Positions 11,012 to 21,784 of a DNA stretch of 64,000 bases are shown here, piece after piece (the first letter of the stretch is position 1; every line of letters begins with the position of its first letter). The position numbers and the translations under genes were made by a program. Under the pieces are notes generated by a model. The model was not told the DNA's origin, did no database searches, and worked only from the letters and a program-made list of their open reading frames with translations. This DNA is from Ganoderma boninense (Eukaryota; Basidiomycota; Agaricomycetes; Polyporales; Polyporaceae): NCBI GenBank assembly GCA_002900995.3, contig PJEW03000013.1, positions 134,519-198,518 on the forward strand. Direction: 5' to 3'.

Positions 11012-14000
11012 CTACCCCCTCTTCAAGACTTGAGCTCCAGCGAAACATTCAAGCCAAACATGCCAGTTAAACTGCCTCTGGACTGGGCACGGGTTTGTGA
11101 GTGAGATGGGCTGTGCGGCCTCTGGGTGTGCGACATGGAACTCGTCCAATAGGTCCTTGCAATGTTTGACATTCCGTACTGGCTCCCAGGTGGCTTCGCT
11201 AACATCGTATCCTACCCACTTCACCAAGTACTGGACATACCCATAGTAGGTCTTCGAGTCAAGTATCTTTTTAACTTCAAACTCGTCATGGCCTTCTACT
11301 TCGATGGGGTCAGGCTTGGATGGATTCCGGTCACCGATCTCGTCTTCATGGTAGGGAATAAGCTTCGAGGCATGGAAAACTGGATGAACCTTGTTCTGTG
11401 GAGGCAGCTGGAGTTTGAAGTCCGCAGGTCCTACTTGCTCGACGATCTCGTAAGGGCCAAAGTTCTTGGCTGACAACTTGGCTGCTGATTGCTTGATCTT
11501 GAGATCCTTTCCTTTGAGCAGTACTTTGTCCCCAACCTTGAATGGCACCTGGCTCTTGTACTGGTTGTAGTACCACTTCATCCGTTCAGTGGCCAAAGTC
11601 AGAGAGGCTTGTGCCTGTTCTCGGGCTTCCGTGCGGTTTTGGAAGATTTCTTCAATAGTTGGGAAGCCCAGCTCTCCTTGTACGTCTGGAGCCATCTTGG
11701 GGTAGTAGCCATACTCGACGAAGAAGGGGGACAGGCCAGTAGACTCATGTGCCATGTTGTTGTACGAGAACTCTGCTGAGGTGAGGAGGGTGGCCCAGTC
11801 GTTGGGTCGGTGTTCGGTGAATATCCGCAAGTATTGTTCCAATGACTGGTTGACCCGTTCAGTCTGTCCATCCGTCTGAGGGTGGTATGCCGTCGACATT
11901 GATGCCCGGATTCCCAGCTTCTTGCAAAACTCCTTGAAGAGTGTGCTCGCAAACTGTGTTCCCCTATCTGAGATGACTTGCCGTGGAAGACCATGTAGCT
12001 TCAAGATGTGTTCATATACGAGTTCAGCAGCATCCGAGGCTGAGAAGTGGTCATCGCATGCAAAGAAGTGAGACCGTTTTGTTAGCCGATCTACTACCAC
12101 AGCAATTGCTGTGTATGTGTTGCCATGCTTGTCGTAGGACTCGGGAAGTTGGGTGATGAGGTCTATGCTCCACACTTCCCATGGACCTGCTGGGACTTTG
12201 TTTGGCTGCAAGAGGCCGTATGGGGGAACCCGTGATGCTTTGTTTCGTTGGCATGTGTCACAGCCTTTGACATACTTCTTGACATCGATTGTGATTCCTG
12301 GCCACCGGTAGTTGCGAGTGATGAGCTCCTGAGTCTTCCATCGGCCTAGGTGTCCGGCGAGTAGTGTGTCGTGGTGGAGCTTTAGCAGGTCAAGTCGCAG
12401 TTGTCTATCCTTTGGTACATAAACTTTGCCTCTACGGAGGAGCAAGCCATTCTCGAAGTTCCATTCCTGTAGCGCCTTTCCAAACTCCCGGGGGCCGCTG
12501 TTGAGCAGTGACCTATAATCCTTAGTCATTGTGTCGTCTTCCAGTGCCTTTTTGATCCTTTCCAATAGTTGTTCGTCGTCAACCTCTGAGGTGTGCCCTG
12601 GCTGTATTGCTTTGATCGCAAAAAACTCCGGTTTCAAAAGGGTTTGGCCAGCGTTGTCACTGCTTACCCCCTCTTCATGATCTGGCCTCCTGGACAGAGG
12701 GTCCGCACGAAGCATGGTTTTTCCAGGGCGGTGTCGCAGGTTGAAGTTGAATCGTGAAAGGAAAAGGCTCCAGCGAGCTTGTCGTCGAGTGAGCTTCTGA
12801 GCCTGCCGGAAGTAGGTAAGGTTGAGGTGATCGGACCAGATTTCGACAGGGATTGGGTGTCCTTCCAAGTAGTGACAGTATTCCTCTAACGCTCGTATGA
12901 TTGCCAGTAGCTCCTTGTCATAGATCTCGTAGTTGCGTTCATGTTCATTTAATGACTTAGAGTAGAACGCAACAGGGTGCCAGAGGTTGTCTTCTCCGAG
13001 CTGTTCTAACACTGCTCCAGTTGCAAAGTCAGACGAGTTGGTCTCTAGCCGGAACGGTGCAGTGTCGCTAGGGATTCTCAAGATTGGAGCTGTTGTAAAC
13101 GCGGTTTTGAGGGCCTGAAATGCTTGTTCTTGTGCTTCTTCCCATTGCCATGGCGAGTCTTTGCACGTTAGGACAGTTAACGGACGGGCAATCTTGGAGA
13201 AGTCTTTGACGAACCACCGGTAGAAGTTGGGCAGACCTAAAAACACCTGGACATGCTTGACCTTGGTTGGAGTTGGCCAGTTCTTAACACCTTCGACCTT
13301 TGCAGGATCCATTGTGATCGAATCCTTGGAGATAATCAGGCCTAGGAACTCGACTGATGGCTGCTCAAACTTGCACTTTTCTGGCTTGACAAAGAGGTCG
13401 TTAGCTCGTAGCTTTTGTAGTACTCGTTCTGTGAGCTGCCGGTGTAGTGTGAGGTCATCCGTAAAGATGAGGATGTCGTCGATGTAGACTACCACGTGTC
13501 CTGTAGCAATTTCCTCCTTGAGTACTTCGTTCATCATAGCCTGGAAGGTGCTTGGTGCATTACAGAGGCTGAATGTCATGACCATTGGCTCGTACAGTCT
13601 ACGGTGGGTGATAAATGCTGCTTTCTCTTCATCACTCTCCCGTATATGGACATTGTTGTATCCCCATCTCAGGTCTAAGGAGGTGAAGATTGATGACTGA
13701 GAGAGCCGGTCGATCAAGTCCAGTATCCATGGTATGGGAAACTTGTCCTTCTTGGTAGCGGCATTGAGGGCACGATAGTCCTGTACTAGCCGTAAACTCC
13801 CGTCCTTCTTCTTGACAAAGAAAACTGGTGCTGCAGCAGGGCTCTTGGAACATCGGATGTATCCCTTGCTTTCCTGCTCATTGATCCAACCATCCAGCGA
13901 GTTTCGTTCCTGAGGGTTTAACGGGTAAAGCTTGGCTGGCTTAGGCAATGTTGCACCTTCTGCTAACTCGATTGCATGGTCATAGGGCTTGCGTGTTGGC

Positions 14001-14380
14001 ATCCGTTCTGACACTGTTTTGGAGAAGATGTCACCATACTGGTGGTAATGTGTGGAGACATGACTAGACCAGTATCCCTTGTCTTGTTGTCCCAGTGTTT
14101 CTTCCTTCTTCTTTTCGACACGTGCTCGCAGTATCCTGGCATCAGGGTCATCCGAAAACTTCATCCAGTGCACAAACTGGTCAGTGTTGTCCCAGGGTTC
14201 TGGTTCGAGCTGACCGTAGCTGTCTCGTGCAAACTCCTCTAACCGGGGCTCGTCTATGGCTTGGACCTCTTCTTCCTGTGTCAGCAGTTCCTTGGGGTGG
14301 CATGCGGCTGGGCATCGTGTGAAGTTGACTTGTCCATTTTTCCAATCAATTTCAGGGTTGTGCTCTCTCAAGAAGGTCAT
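11012..14380 (-). CDS. Gypsy 1 pol: reverse transcriptase, RNase H, integrase, chromodomain
   Basis: 1,122-codon open frame. Reverse transcriptase covers roughly residues 150-340 with the palm motif YIDD at about 299-302. The usual FGL motif before it reads FSL. RNase H follows (ETNSSDFATGAVL, YEIYDKELLAI). The integrase has an HHCC zinc finger (HHDTLLAGHLG...CDTCQRN) and the D,D,E core (SIDL; ISDRGTQF; TERVNQSLE). A chromodomain lies near the C-terminus (residues ~1020-1085, YLVKWVGYDVSEATWEP), which in this family targets integration to modified chromatin. The frame ends at the 3' LTR. Protease sequence upstream is broken, so this frame is not expressed as a normal polyprotein. Confidence 0.93.
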   Translation of the reverse strand: MTFLREHNPEIDWKNGQVNFTRCPAACHPKELLTQEEEVQAIDEPRLEEFARDSYGQLEPEPWDNTDQFVHWMKFSDDPDARILRARVEKKKEETLGQQDKGYWSSHVSTHYHQYGDIFSKTVSERMPTRKPYDHAIELAEGATLPKPAKLYPLNPQERNSLDGWINEQESKGYIRCSKSPAAAPVFFVKKKDGSLRLVQDYRALNAATKKDKFPIPWILDLIDRLSQSSIFTSLDLRWGYNNVHIRESDEEKAAFITHRRLYEPMVMTFSLCNAPSTFQAMMNEVLKEEIATGHVVVYIDDILIFTDDLTLHRQLTERVLQKLRANDLFVKPEKCKFEQPSVEFLGLIISKDSITMDPAKVEGVKNWPTPTKVKHVQVFLGLPNFYRWFVKDFSKIARPLTVLTCKDSPWQWEEAQEQAFQALKTAFTTAPILRIPSDTAPFRLETNSSDFATGAVLEQLGEDNLWHPVAFYSKSLNEHERNYEIYDKELLAIIRALEEYCHYLEGHPIPVEIWSDHLNLTYFRQAQKLTRRQARWSLFLSRFNFNLRHRPGKTMLRADPLSRRPDHEEGVSSDNAGQTLLKPEFFAIKAIQPGHTSEVDDEQLLERIKKALEDDTMTKDYRSLLNSGPREFGKALQEWNFENGLLLRRGKVYVPKDRQLRLDLLKLHHDTLLAGHLGRWKTQELITRNYRWPGITIDVKKYVKGCDTCQRNKASRVPPYGLLQPNKVPAGPWEVWSIDLITQLPESYDKHGNTYTAIAVVVDRLTKRSHFFACDDHFSASDAAELVYEHILKLHGLPRQVISDRGTQFASTLFKEFCKKLGIRASMSTAYHPQTDGQTERVNQSLEQYLRIFTEHRPNDWATLLTSAEFSYNNMAHESTGLSPFFVEYGYYPKMAPDVQGELGFPTIEEIFQNRTEAREQAQASLTLATERMKWYYNQYKSQVPFKVGDKVLLKGKDLKIKQSAAKLSAKNFGPYEIVEQVGPADFKLQLPPQNKVHPVFHASKLIPYHEDEIGDRNPSKPDPIEVEGHDEFEVKKILDSKTYYGYVQYLVKWVGYDVSEATWEPVRNVKHCKDLLDEFHVAHPEAAQPISLTNPCPVQRQFNWHVWLECFAGAQVLKRG

Positions 14381-14700
14381 CTCAATGATAAGGTCTCAAT
14401 TTCCAATGTCGGTAACCAAGAATGACTGCCAACTGGTGTGCTTTCCAATGGTAACCATGCATCATGTGTAGTGGGTAATGAGGCCCTTCTTGTTTTCCGT
14501 TACATCTGCGTTGAACACTTGTATGTCTCTGGAAAGCCGCCACAATTCTAAACCATGTTTTTGAACAAACCGATAGTGTGCAAAACTAGAGTAGGCTCTA
14601 CAGTCTACTAGGGCCTCTGTCTGGATTTCACGTTTGCCTTGCTTGAGGGTGAGTCCTAGATCTAACAATTGCTTTTGCCTGCGAGATGAGGCAAGGTATA
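14381..14700 (-). pseudogene. Gypsy 1 protease remnant
   Basis: Minus-strand frame at 14462-14668 encodes a retropepsin-like stretch in which the usual ALVDSGA motif reads ALVDCRA, losing the conserved glycine. In-frame stops separate it from the reverse transcriptase frame. This links gag and pol but cannot give a working protease. Confidence 0.75.
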
Positions 14701-14960
14701 TATAACGTGATCTAGGTACAAAAGACTCCTCTAAGTGGCTTACGCTACTACTACATATAGACCAGATGTTACGACCAGACTTCGTTACATCCGCTGGAAA
14801 AAATCCTGCTCGTCAACCTCGACGATCCATGTGGTAGTCTCCTGCTCCGGGTCCTTGTTCTTCTTCTCAAACTCCTTGAGTGCATTGATGACAAACTCCA
14901 TTCAGTCTTGATCTTGACTGTCTTCACCCATAGCGCATACCCAAATGCCTTTTGCCTTTG

Positions 14961-16349
14961 TCACGTCCGGGAGCTCGTAGTACCCTTTGTATACCGGGTT
15001 TCGACACTTGTGAAAGGATGCCAACCACAGTGGAAACAGAGCTTCTTGGCGAGCCATTCTTCCTGCTCCTTGGAGAGCTTTTCTGGTTTGCGTACAGTGT
15101 CAATGTCTATTGCATTTGGGTCCCGGGCAGGCCTTGACGACGTTGGCTGACGGACTCCTCGGTAGTTCATCTCGATCCCTAGTGCCCAGTCGAAGAAGTC
15201 TTCCCACCAGTCCAGAACCGTGAGCAATGACAAGGATCGATGGGTGGTCATAGTTGTAAACAAGTCTCCCTTGCACTGGGACTCGATCCGTTGGATAAGT
15301 TCCACATCGGAGTAGCTAGACTTGATAGCAAAATGGCGGACATTTTTCGCAAACAAGGCCAGTGACGTGTGAGACTTCTTGCAGTGGTCTTCCAGTGACT
15401 GTTGGGCTGACTTTTCAGGAGCCAGTTCTCGGTATCCACTCCGAAGCCGGTTCGCAAAGCTGTCCCATGTACCGAGCGGGACTCCTTCGGCTGCTTTCTG
15501 GGCGTAGTCATCCATGTAGGACTGAGCTCCTCCTTCTAAGAACAGTAGAGCTGTGGTGATCTTGTCATCCTCTGATGTGATGTTCTGGTACCTAAACCAA
15601 ATGCCGAGCTTTTGGAACCATTGTTCAACTGTCAGGTCCGGTGTCTTGCCTTTAAACTTTGGTGGATCCGCGATCTTGGGCTGACTGGGGGCATGTGTGG
15701 GTGTACCTTGAGAGTGTGTACCAGTGGGGTGGGAGGCCAGCGAGTTAACTTGTGCTTGGAGCTGCTTGATAGCATTGACAAGAGTTCCGTGGTTTTGGTT
15801 AAGAACATCTTCATCTGCCTTGAGCGCAACCAGTTCAGCCTTGAGCTTCTCGTTTTTGTCTTCCAGGTCCCTGCATCGGGAGCAGAGGTCGTCCATGTCA
15901 TCCGTGTATGTCACATTGCTAACCTTCTTGTTCAGGAGGACCCTAAGCCTGTGGAGCTCGGCAGCTTCCTGGTTGCGGTGTTTGTACATTTTGTTGCCAA
16001 GCTGGTTGTATGCTTCCGTGACCATTTCCCATGTCATGTCATTAATAACTGCCATAATGTAGCTGATGTAGTGATCCTGGATGCCGAAGTGTGCACCTGC
16101 TGCTTGTGCGGCTTCCTCAAGTGTTGCGTACTCTACACCCTGAAACTGCCATGCTGCCAGGTTTTGCAAGGCCCCAAGAGTGGGGGTGGGTGAAGATGGA
16201 CAGGTTGGTAACTGGGACGGCGGACGGGGGGTCTCTTCCTTCCCATTTGTGGATGCATTAGAGGGCATGCTAGGCCCATTGCCTAAATCATGTGGGTTCA
16301 ACACCGAGAACCAGGAACCCATTGCCATTGTTTCTAAACTACTACCCAA
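14961..16349 (-). pseudogene. Gypsy 1 gag
   Basis: 462 codons. Contains a coiled-coil-like central part (CRDLEDKNEKLKAELVALKA), a retrotransposon gag core with WFQKLGIWFRYQ and ALLFLEGGAQSY, and the beginning of a zinc knuckle KLCFHCG. A one-base frameshift within the knuckle near 15016 shifts the frame, and the shifted frame continues as KCRNPVYKGYYELPDV to a stop near 14900. Gag binds the element RNA and builds the particle; here the RNA-binding part is broken. Confidence 0.88.
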
Positions 16350-17125
16350 TCTAAGTACCCAAACGTGTCTAGCTTTCCAACCGTGTTTACTACCTTAGGG
16401 AAGTTCTTCTTCAACTTCTTAAAACTAATGTTCCCAACCTCCTTGCAGAACCACTCAATCTGTTGTCGCTGAGGGTGTGTCTACTCCAAGCCATGTGTGT
16501 TGAGGTTTGTGGCAATCCACTCTAGTTGGTCAGCAATGTGCTGGATGGCCAGAACGTCAAGGGCTGGGAGGTTGATGAGGAAGTCCTTGCGGTCAAAGAT
16601 GGCTTGGAGGTGGGTAAGGACGGCGTTGACCTTGGACTCAATAATAGCGCGGCTGTCCTTTGGGTTGATGCAGCTGAAACCGGGTAGCGGAGCGGCTGAG
16701 ATTCAGCACTGTAGGGGTAGGCGTGGGACGTGGGGAGTGGCAGTCCAGACAGGGGTAGGCATGGGATGTGGAGAGTGGTGGTCTGGACAGGGGTAGGGGC
16801 CTGGACACAAACCAGCCTGGGCAATGGCTGGGACAGAGTCACAGATGGGGGTAGGGCTTTACACCGAGGGACAAGAGGTGCGTGCTCCTTGTGACGGTAG
16901 TGAAGGTGATCCTCTGCACAATCTGCAAGTACACAGGAAATTTGTTCCTAGACTGGGAGGTGACCATGCCTCTTGGTGTGGCGACGGGTAAACTCCTGGA
17001 GACCAAACTCCTCAGAGGGGAAGGAGATGGGGGATGATAAACATTTATAAAACTCCTGGGGAGAGGAAAGACAGCTGGCTAGTGGGGGCACTAAGCCAGG
17101 GGCCTGTGGGTTAAATTCTGTCTAA
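16350..17125 (-). other. Gypsy 1 leader region with coding-like remnant
   Basis: Between gag and the 5' LTR. On the minus strand around 16500-16690 an open stretch encodes AIIESKVNAVLTHLQAIFDR and further helix-like sequence with stops downstream. It may be the decayed N-terminal part of gag or a captured fragment. No primer-binding site could be assigned. Confidence 0.45.
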
Positions 17126-18035
17126 TGTCACGGCCTATCGACTGTGCCACCAAACCAACAAACAAAGGGGCTCACTGATGGGGCAACAGGAGGTGGCAGC
17201 AGAAGGGAAGATGATGGATTGCCTAGACTAGAAGGCGCAGAGGGGCAGGGGCTGTTAGGCTGCCTACAGTGGAAGGGAGGGAAGAACAGAAGACAGAATC
17301 TGAGGTTTTTGATCCCACATCACAGCCCTTTATATGTTATATGGGAACAGTGCACAGACCATCAGTTTAGGGCAGGTGCCGGGACCTGTTGCAGGTGAGA
17401 GAATTGTTACGAACACCCCGTTTAGTGCCTACCTTAGCGCCCAGGTTTCCTTTCTCGATTATTTTACGTCCAATGTTGCCCTCGTTGTCCTCCGTAGCAT
17501 TGTAAACCCTCCGCATTGTTTCCAAGTACAATAGCTCCTGTCTCCCCATTGTTCCCCTGTTGTTTCCCGTCGCTATTGTTCCCTACACCATTGTTCTCTC
17601 TTTCCATTCCCGCGACCGTAGTTACCATTGTACTCCGTTCCCATGGACCTGCACATGTATATAAGGACTGTAGCCTGCTACCTGGGGACTCTAGTTTCGA
17701 CCTCTTGTCCCCAGGTGAGCCCCACTGTATTTTCCTTGTAGATACTTCACTCAATACACACTTGTCCCCAGCCTGACTGTCGAGCCTTGCTCCGCTCTCG
17801 CTGCACAAGCGCTCGTCGACATCCCTGCTCGTCTCGTAAGCCTCCCTGATCTTACTCGACAGCCAGTCGTAACAAGAATGATCCAAGAAGCAGATAAGAT
17901 AGGGAAAGAGATAAGATAAAAGGAAAAGATGAGATAACAGAAAGAGAGATAAGATAAAGGAAAAGATAAGATGAACCGAGAGATAACTTGTCCTGATAAG
18001 ATGCCAGACTAAGTGTGGCGCGAAAAACCGTGACA
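17126..18035 (-). repeat. 5' LTR of Gypsy 1, split by a solo LTR
   Basis: Matches 10598-11011 from TGTCACGGCC to CCGTGACA. It is interrupted after GCAGGTGAGAGAAT by 470 bp of another LTR plus a duplicated AGAAT. Confidence 0.92.
17405..17874 (+). mobile_element. Nested solo LTR, TGTTACGA family (470 bp)
   Basis: Bounded by TGTTACGA and TCGTAACA and flanked by a perfect 5-bp duplication AGAAT (17400-17404 and 17875-17879). It lies inside the Gypsy 1 LTR, so it inserted later. Orientation is arbitrary. A second diverged copy lies at 19531-19990. Confidence 0.93.
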
Positions 18036-18196
18036 ATTGCTGTTATCGCAAACCTCAAATGTGTGCTATTTTGTGCTATTCTGTGCTATTCTATGCAATT
18101 ATGCTACAGCTGTTTTAGAAATTTGTGTCTGCACGCCTCTCCACTCAAAAAATCAAAAAAAAATCAAAAAACCTACTGAGCCCTAACCGCTCCAAA
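18036..18196 (+). other. Leader of the Tc1/mariner transposase
   Basis: Contains about four tandem copies of a 10-bp unit TGTGCTATTC at 18060-18098, then the 60-bp segment shared with 4851-4912 and an A-rich tract just before the ATG. No terminal inverted repeat could be matched to sequence downstream of the gene. Confidence 0.5.
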
Positions 18197-19323
18197 ATGA
18201 GCCCCGTTCGCGTGAGCAAGGACTTGAAACTTTGTGCTTATGTGCTCATCTCTACTGGCCTGTACTCTACTGCATCTGCGGCTGTCGTTCTAGGCATCTC
18301 GGAGTGCAGCATCCGCTGTTGGGTAGCCAATGTGAAGTGCTATGGCAATGTTCATCCTCCCCCCTCTTCTGTGGCTGCCTATCCAAACTCAATACAGTGG
18401 TCCTCAAGGAGCTTTACATCCTTGTCAAATTACATCCCTTCCTCTATCTCGACGAGATCGCTTCCTGGATGGCTGCCTACCATGGTGTGGACATCTCTCT
18501 GAACATGCTCTATCGCATGCTCGAGCATCTTGGCTTGACTCGCAAAAAGCTACAATGCACGGCAATCCAATGTGATGAACTATCCCGTAGCCAATGGCTA
18601 CACAACATTACCTCCCAGTTCACTGCAAACCAGCTTGTGTTCGCAGACGAGTCGAGCAAGGACGATCACACCTGCCATCAGTTGTACGGACGTGCACCAT
18701 CAGGTCAGTGCACCTGCAAGGCTCGGATATTTGCTCATGGGGTCCGGTACAGCATCCTTCCTGCGCTGTCATTGGAGAGCATCCTGATGGTTTGTGTGGT
18801 TTGCGGTTCTGTGGATGAGTTAGAGTTCTATGATTGGGTTGTGAGTGACCTGGTAAGTCTTCTGGCCCTCCATCAGCTGCCCATGATGAACCCATACCCT
18901 GGCCCGAACAGTGTCCTGATCGTTGACAACTATCTTACCCACAAGAGTGATGCTGTGCATGAGGCTGTTGAGGTGGCTGGTACATGTTCATCTGTCCATA
19001 TCGTTGTCGTTGTTTATGCTGCCCTCTTCTTCTTCAAGGTTGTCTGTATATATTCCTTCCAGCATATTCTCCAGATCTAAACCCTATTGAGGAGGCCTTC
19101 ATTCAGCTGTGGTGAGTGTCTGACTCAGACACCTCTGTTATTTTTCAAGTTGCCTTGACTCGGACATTGAAGCTCGGCCTTTCCAGTCAAGTATTATCTT
19201 CGCCGTCATGGCGAGACTTGGGATAGCATAGATCCACCAGAAATTGGGTTGATGCAGGTATTTACAGAAACAGTGACTGCTGAGAAGGTGCAAGGGTGTT
19301 ACACACACAGTGGTTACTTGTAG
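18197..19323 (+). pseudogene. Tc1/mariner (IS630-type) transposase, near-intact
   Basis: Encodes a DDE-superfamily transposase of about 335 aa, a normal length. Seen: an N-terminal helix-turn-helix region (LKLCAYVLISTGLYSTA...GISECSIRCW), a LYLDEIASWM region, first catalytic Asp in VFADESSKD near 18645, a GVRYSILPALSLESIL stretch, second Asp in VLIVDNYLTHKSDA near 18925, and the third acidic residue in YSPDLNPIEEAF near 19085. Two canonical introns restore the frame: 18980-19038 (GTACAT...TTCAAG, 59 nt) and 19112-19172 (GTGAGT...TTGAAG, 61 nt). The only break is a one-base shift at the six-C run near 18358-18363. Ends KVQGCYTHSGYL at 19323. Confidence 0.85.
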
Positions 19324-19530
19324 TCACACCTTGCGCACACCATAGTTGGATTGTGAGTAAACAGCTCTTAATGTATAGCAATATCATGCGTAGCAGCGAG
19401 ATCAGGGAAAGGAGTGTGGAAGTAAATGAGTGGTGTGATAAGTGGATTAAGGATGCTTTGTAAGGAAAGTATCACATTTAGGGTGAGGAAGCTTTAGATG
19501 GGGGGTCACAATGAGTGTCACTGTGGCGGC

Positions 19531-19990
19531 TGTTACGACTGGCTGTCGAGTAAGATCAGGGAGGAGGCTTACGAGATGAGCAGGGGCGTCGACGAGCACT
19601 TGTGCAGCGAGAGCGGAGCAGGGCTCGACAGTCAGGCTGGAGACAAGATGTATTGAGCGAGTAACTAATGGGCGAGAATACAGTGAGGCTTACCTGGAGA
19701 CAAGAGGTCGAAACTGAGGTCTCCAGGTAGCGAAGTACAGGTCTTATATACATGTAGCGGACAATGGGAACCGGGGACAATAGGTAACTATGGACACGGG
19801 AACCAGTGGAAGAACAATGGTATGTAGTACAATGACGACGGGAACAATGGGTGACAGGAGTTATTGTACTGCGAGAACAAGGGGCGGGTTTGCTAAACAA
19901 CGGAGGACAATAAGGACGACGCGGGAGGCAAACAGTCCAAAAAGGGAAAGAGAGACGCCGGGGTAGGCACCGAGCGTGCCGTTCATGACA
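19531..19990 (-). mobile_element. Diverged solo LTR, TGTTACGA family (460 bp)
   Basis: Reverse orientation relative to 17405-17874. One end TGTTACGACTGG is well kept; the other (CGTTCATGACA) matches the family end with several changes. Flanks GCGGC and GTGGC differ by one base and may be the worn target duplication. It ends against the last piece of gene X. Confidence 0.8.
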
Positions 19991-20852
19991 GTGGCGAGAT
20001 GGACCTGCACTGCCTTAAGGTTGAGGCTGTGCAATGAGCATGGGAGGTTGGGGAAGGGTATGCAGAGTAAGGTCCAGGAGGAGAATAGGCGGTGGGATAA
20101 CCTGGGGCTGGTGCATACATAGATGGTGGGGGTGCAAATACCGGTGGCATCATTGGATAATATGCAGGTGCAGAGTAGTATAGCAGGATCTCCCACATTG
20201 CTGCAAGCAGATGTTGTGCTAAATGCGCAGGAGATTGGGCAAGGACAAAACCAGGGGGGTGCACTGAAGCAGAAGCTGATTGCAAGCCATTCACCTGGGC
20301 TTGATCGACATACAGGCCAGTGTATGTATGAGGTGCGACTTTGAGTGTGTACTTTGAGTGGAGGAACATCGTCACCATGAAAGGATTCTTTAAATCAACC
20401 CCCAGCTTGCCCTAATGCCTTGTATCAGTGTGAGCAGGTGACACATCAATAAAGCGAAGTGGGAGTACCTTGTGAATGGCATTTTCCCAGAGTAGCAGGA
20501 GATTGTCAACCAAATGGACATGTCGGTCTTCCATCTTGTCATAAAAGCAGTGTGCACCCAGATGGGCAACACATGCACCAATGTCATGCTTCCTCTTGAG
20601 CTTCTTGACAAATGGAGCAAGCTCCGCAAGGCCACCGATTGACACTTTTCCCTGATGATCACAATCGATATGTTAGCAGGCTGTGGGGATCCAAAGCTGG
20701 ACGTACATTTTTCTTGGAGAGCTTCTTTTTTTTAGATGGCGGCCCGTCATTGCTGTCAGTCTGATCAGGGTCATCACTGCCAGCACCTTGACCTTTGTCC
20801 ACCTCCGAGCGCTGCACGTTGGGCAACATGAGTCAACCACAGTGCACACACC
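19991..20852 (-). pseudogene. Gene X, C-terminal exons (copy B)
   Basis: Three coding blocks joined by canonical short introns. The first (about 20815-20707) is acidic then lysine-rich, ending KKKKLSKK. After intron 20652-20706 (55 nt), 20651-20469 encodes VSIGGLAELAPFVKKLKRK...LLLLWENAIHK (61 codons). After intron 20412-20468 (57 nt), the block from 20411 downward encodes GKLGVDLKNPFMVTMFLHSK and a long Pro/Tyr/Ala-rich tail. The tail runs into the solo LTR at 19990. The intact splice sites suggest the gene was functional until recently. Family and function are unknown. Confidence 0.6.
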
Positions 20853-21266
20853 TGTCACGGTTTTTCGCGCCACACTTAGTCTGGCATCTTATCAGGACAA
20901 GTTATCTCTCGGTTCATCTTATCTTTTCCTTTATCTCATCTCTTCCTTTTATCTTATCTCTTTCCCTATCCTATCTGCTTCTTAGATCATTCTCTCACCT
21001 GCGACAGGTCCGGGGACCTGCCCTAAACTGATGGTCTGTGCACCGTTCCCATGTAATATATAAAGGGCTGTGATGTGGGATCAAGAACCTCAGATTCTGT
21101 CTTCTGTTCTTCCCTCCCTTCCACTGTAGGCAGCCTAACAGCCCCTGCCCCTCTGCGCCTTCTAGTCTAGGCAATCCATCCTCTTCTCTTCTGTTGCCAC
21201 CCCGTGTGCCCTATCAGTGAGCCCCTTTGTTTGTTTGTTTGGTGGCACAGTCGATAGGCTGTGACA
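20853..21266 (+). mobile_element. Solo LTR of the Gypsy 1 family (414 bp)
   Basis: Starts TGTCACGG and ends CTGTGACA with a perfect 5-bp duplication ACACC at 20848-20852 and 21267-21271. It is the second-arm counterpart of 10598-11011 and has the same length. It interrupts gene X copy B. Confidence 0.95.
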
Positions 21267-21784
21267 ACACCTGAGAACCAATTTGTGACATACTGATTTG
21301 CCTGGGGGCTCATCTTCACGAGAAACGATCGGGTGCCACGAGTCGCTAGAATACCGTTTGAAACGAAGGCTGCGAAGCCAGCATTGTTGGTCATGGGCAA
21401 CCATTGCTGCACAGCGCCCCTGGACTTCGGCTTCTCCATCGGGTCCTCCATCGTCCACCTGAGAGACTTGATAACAAGGTGCTTCACCTTGGTCTCCACT
21501 TCACGTGCAACATCCTGAAGGAAATCCTCCCAGACCATGTCCAAAGTTGTCTTGAGTAACAGTCACCGGCCCTTTCATCCAGTGGTCCTCCGCGTGGAAG
21601 TCAGATTTTCCCTTCTTCGGGAGAGGCTTCTCGATCTTGATGTACACAGAGACCAAGTACATTGACACCTCAGGCAAATCTGACACCTTTGGTTTTTGAG
21701 GACGACCGTGCCGATGAGGAGCATTCATGGGTGGAGCAAGAGCATCGGACATACTGTCACCATTGTTCTCCTTGTCTCCGCTAT
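21267..21784 (-). pseudogene. Gene X, middle fragment (copy B)
   Basis: Minus-strand counterpart of 10080-10597. Both copies carry the same frame change near VTVTQDNF. They differ by about a dozen substitutions concentrated within about 110 bp (21334-21443 region), whereas the neighbouring Copia coding parts appear identical. Confidence 0.6.

Larger units (their letters stand above)
10598..18035 (-). mobile_element. Ty3/Gypsy chromodomain retrotransposon 1, decayed
   Basis: Minus-strand element with LTRs 10598-11011 and 17126-18035 (TGTCAC...GTGACA), gag at 14961-16349 and pol at 11012-14380. The right LTR is enlarged by a nested solo LTR (17405-17874). Flanking 5-mers do not match (GGTGT left, ATTGC right), unlike the related solo LTR at 20853-21266, so this is probably a recombinant rather than one clean insertion. 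The gag-pol region carries stops and frameshifts in the protease part, but the main pol frame is open. Confidence 0.93.

Noticed and set aside
16522..16842. 106-codon minus-strand Ser/Pro-rich frame in the Gypsy 1 leader
   Set aside because: Low complexity from short repeats; another minus-strand frame here gives more protein-like sequence.
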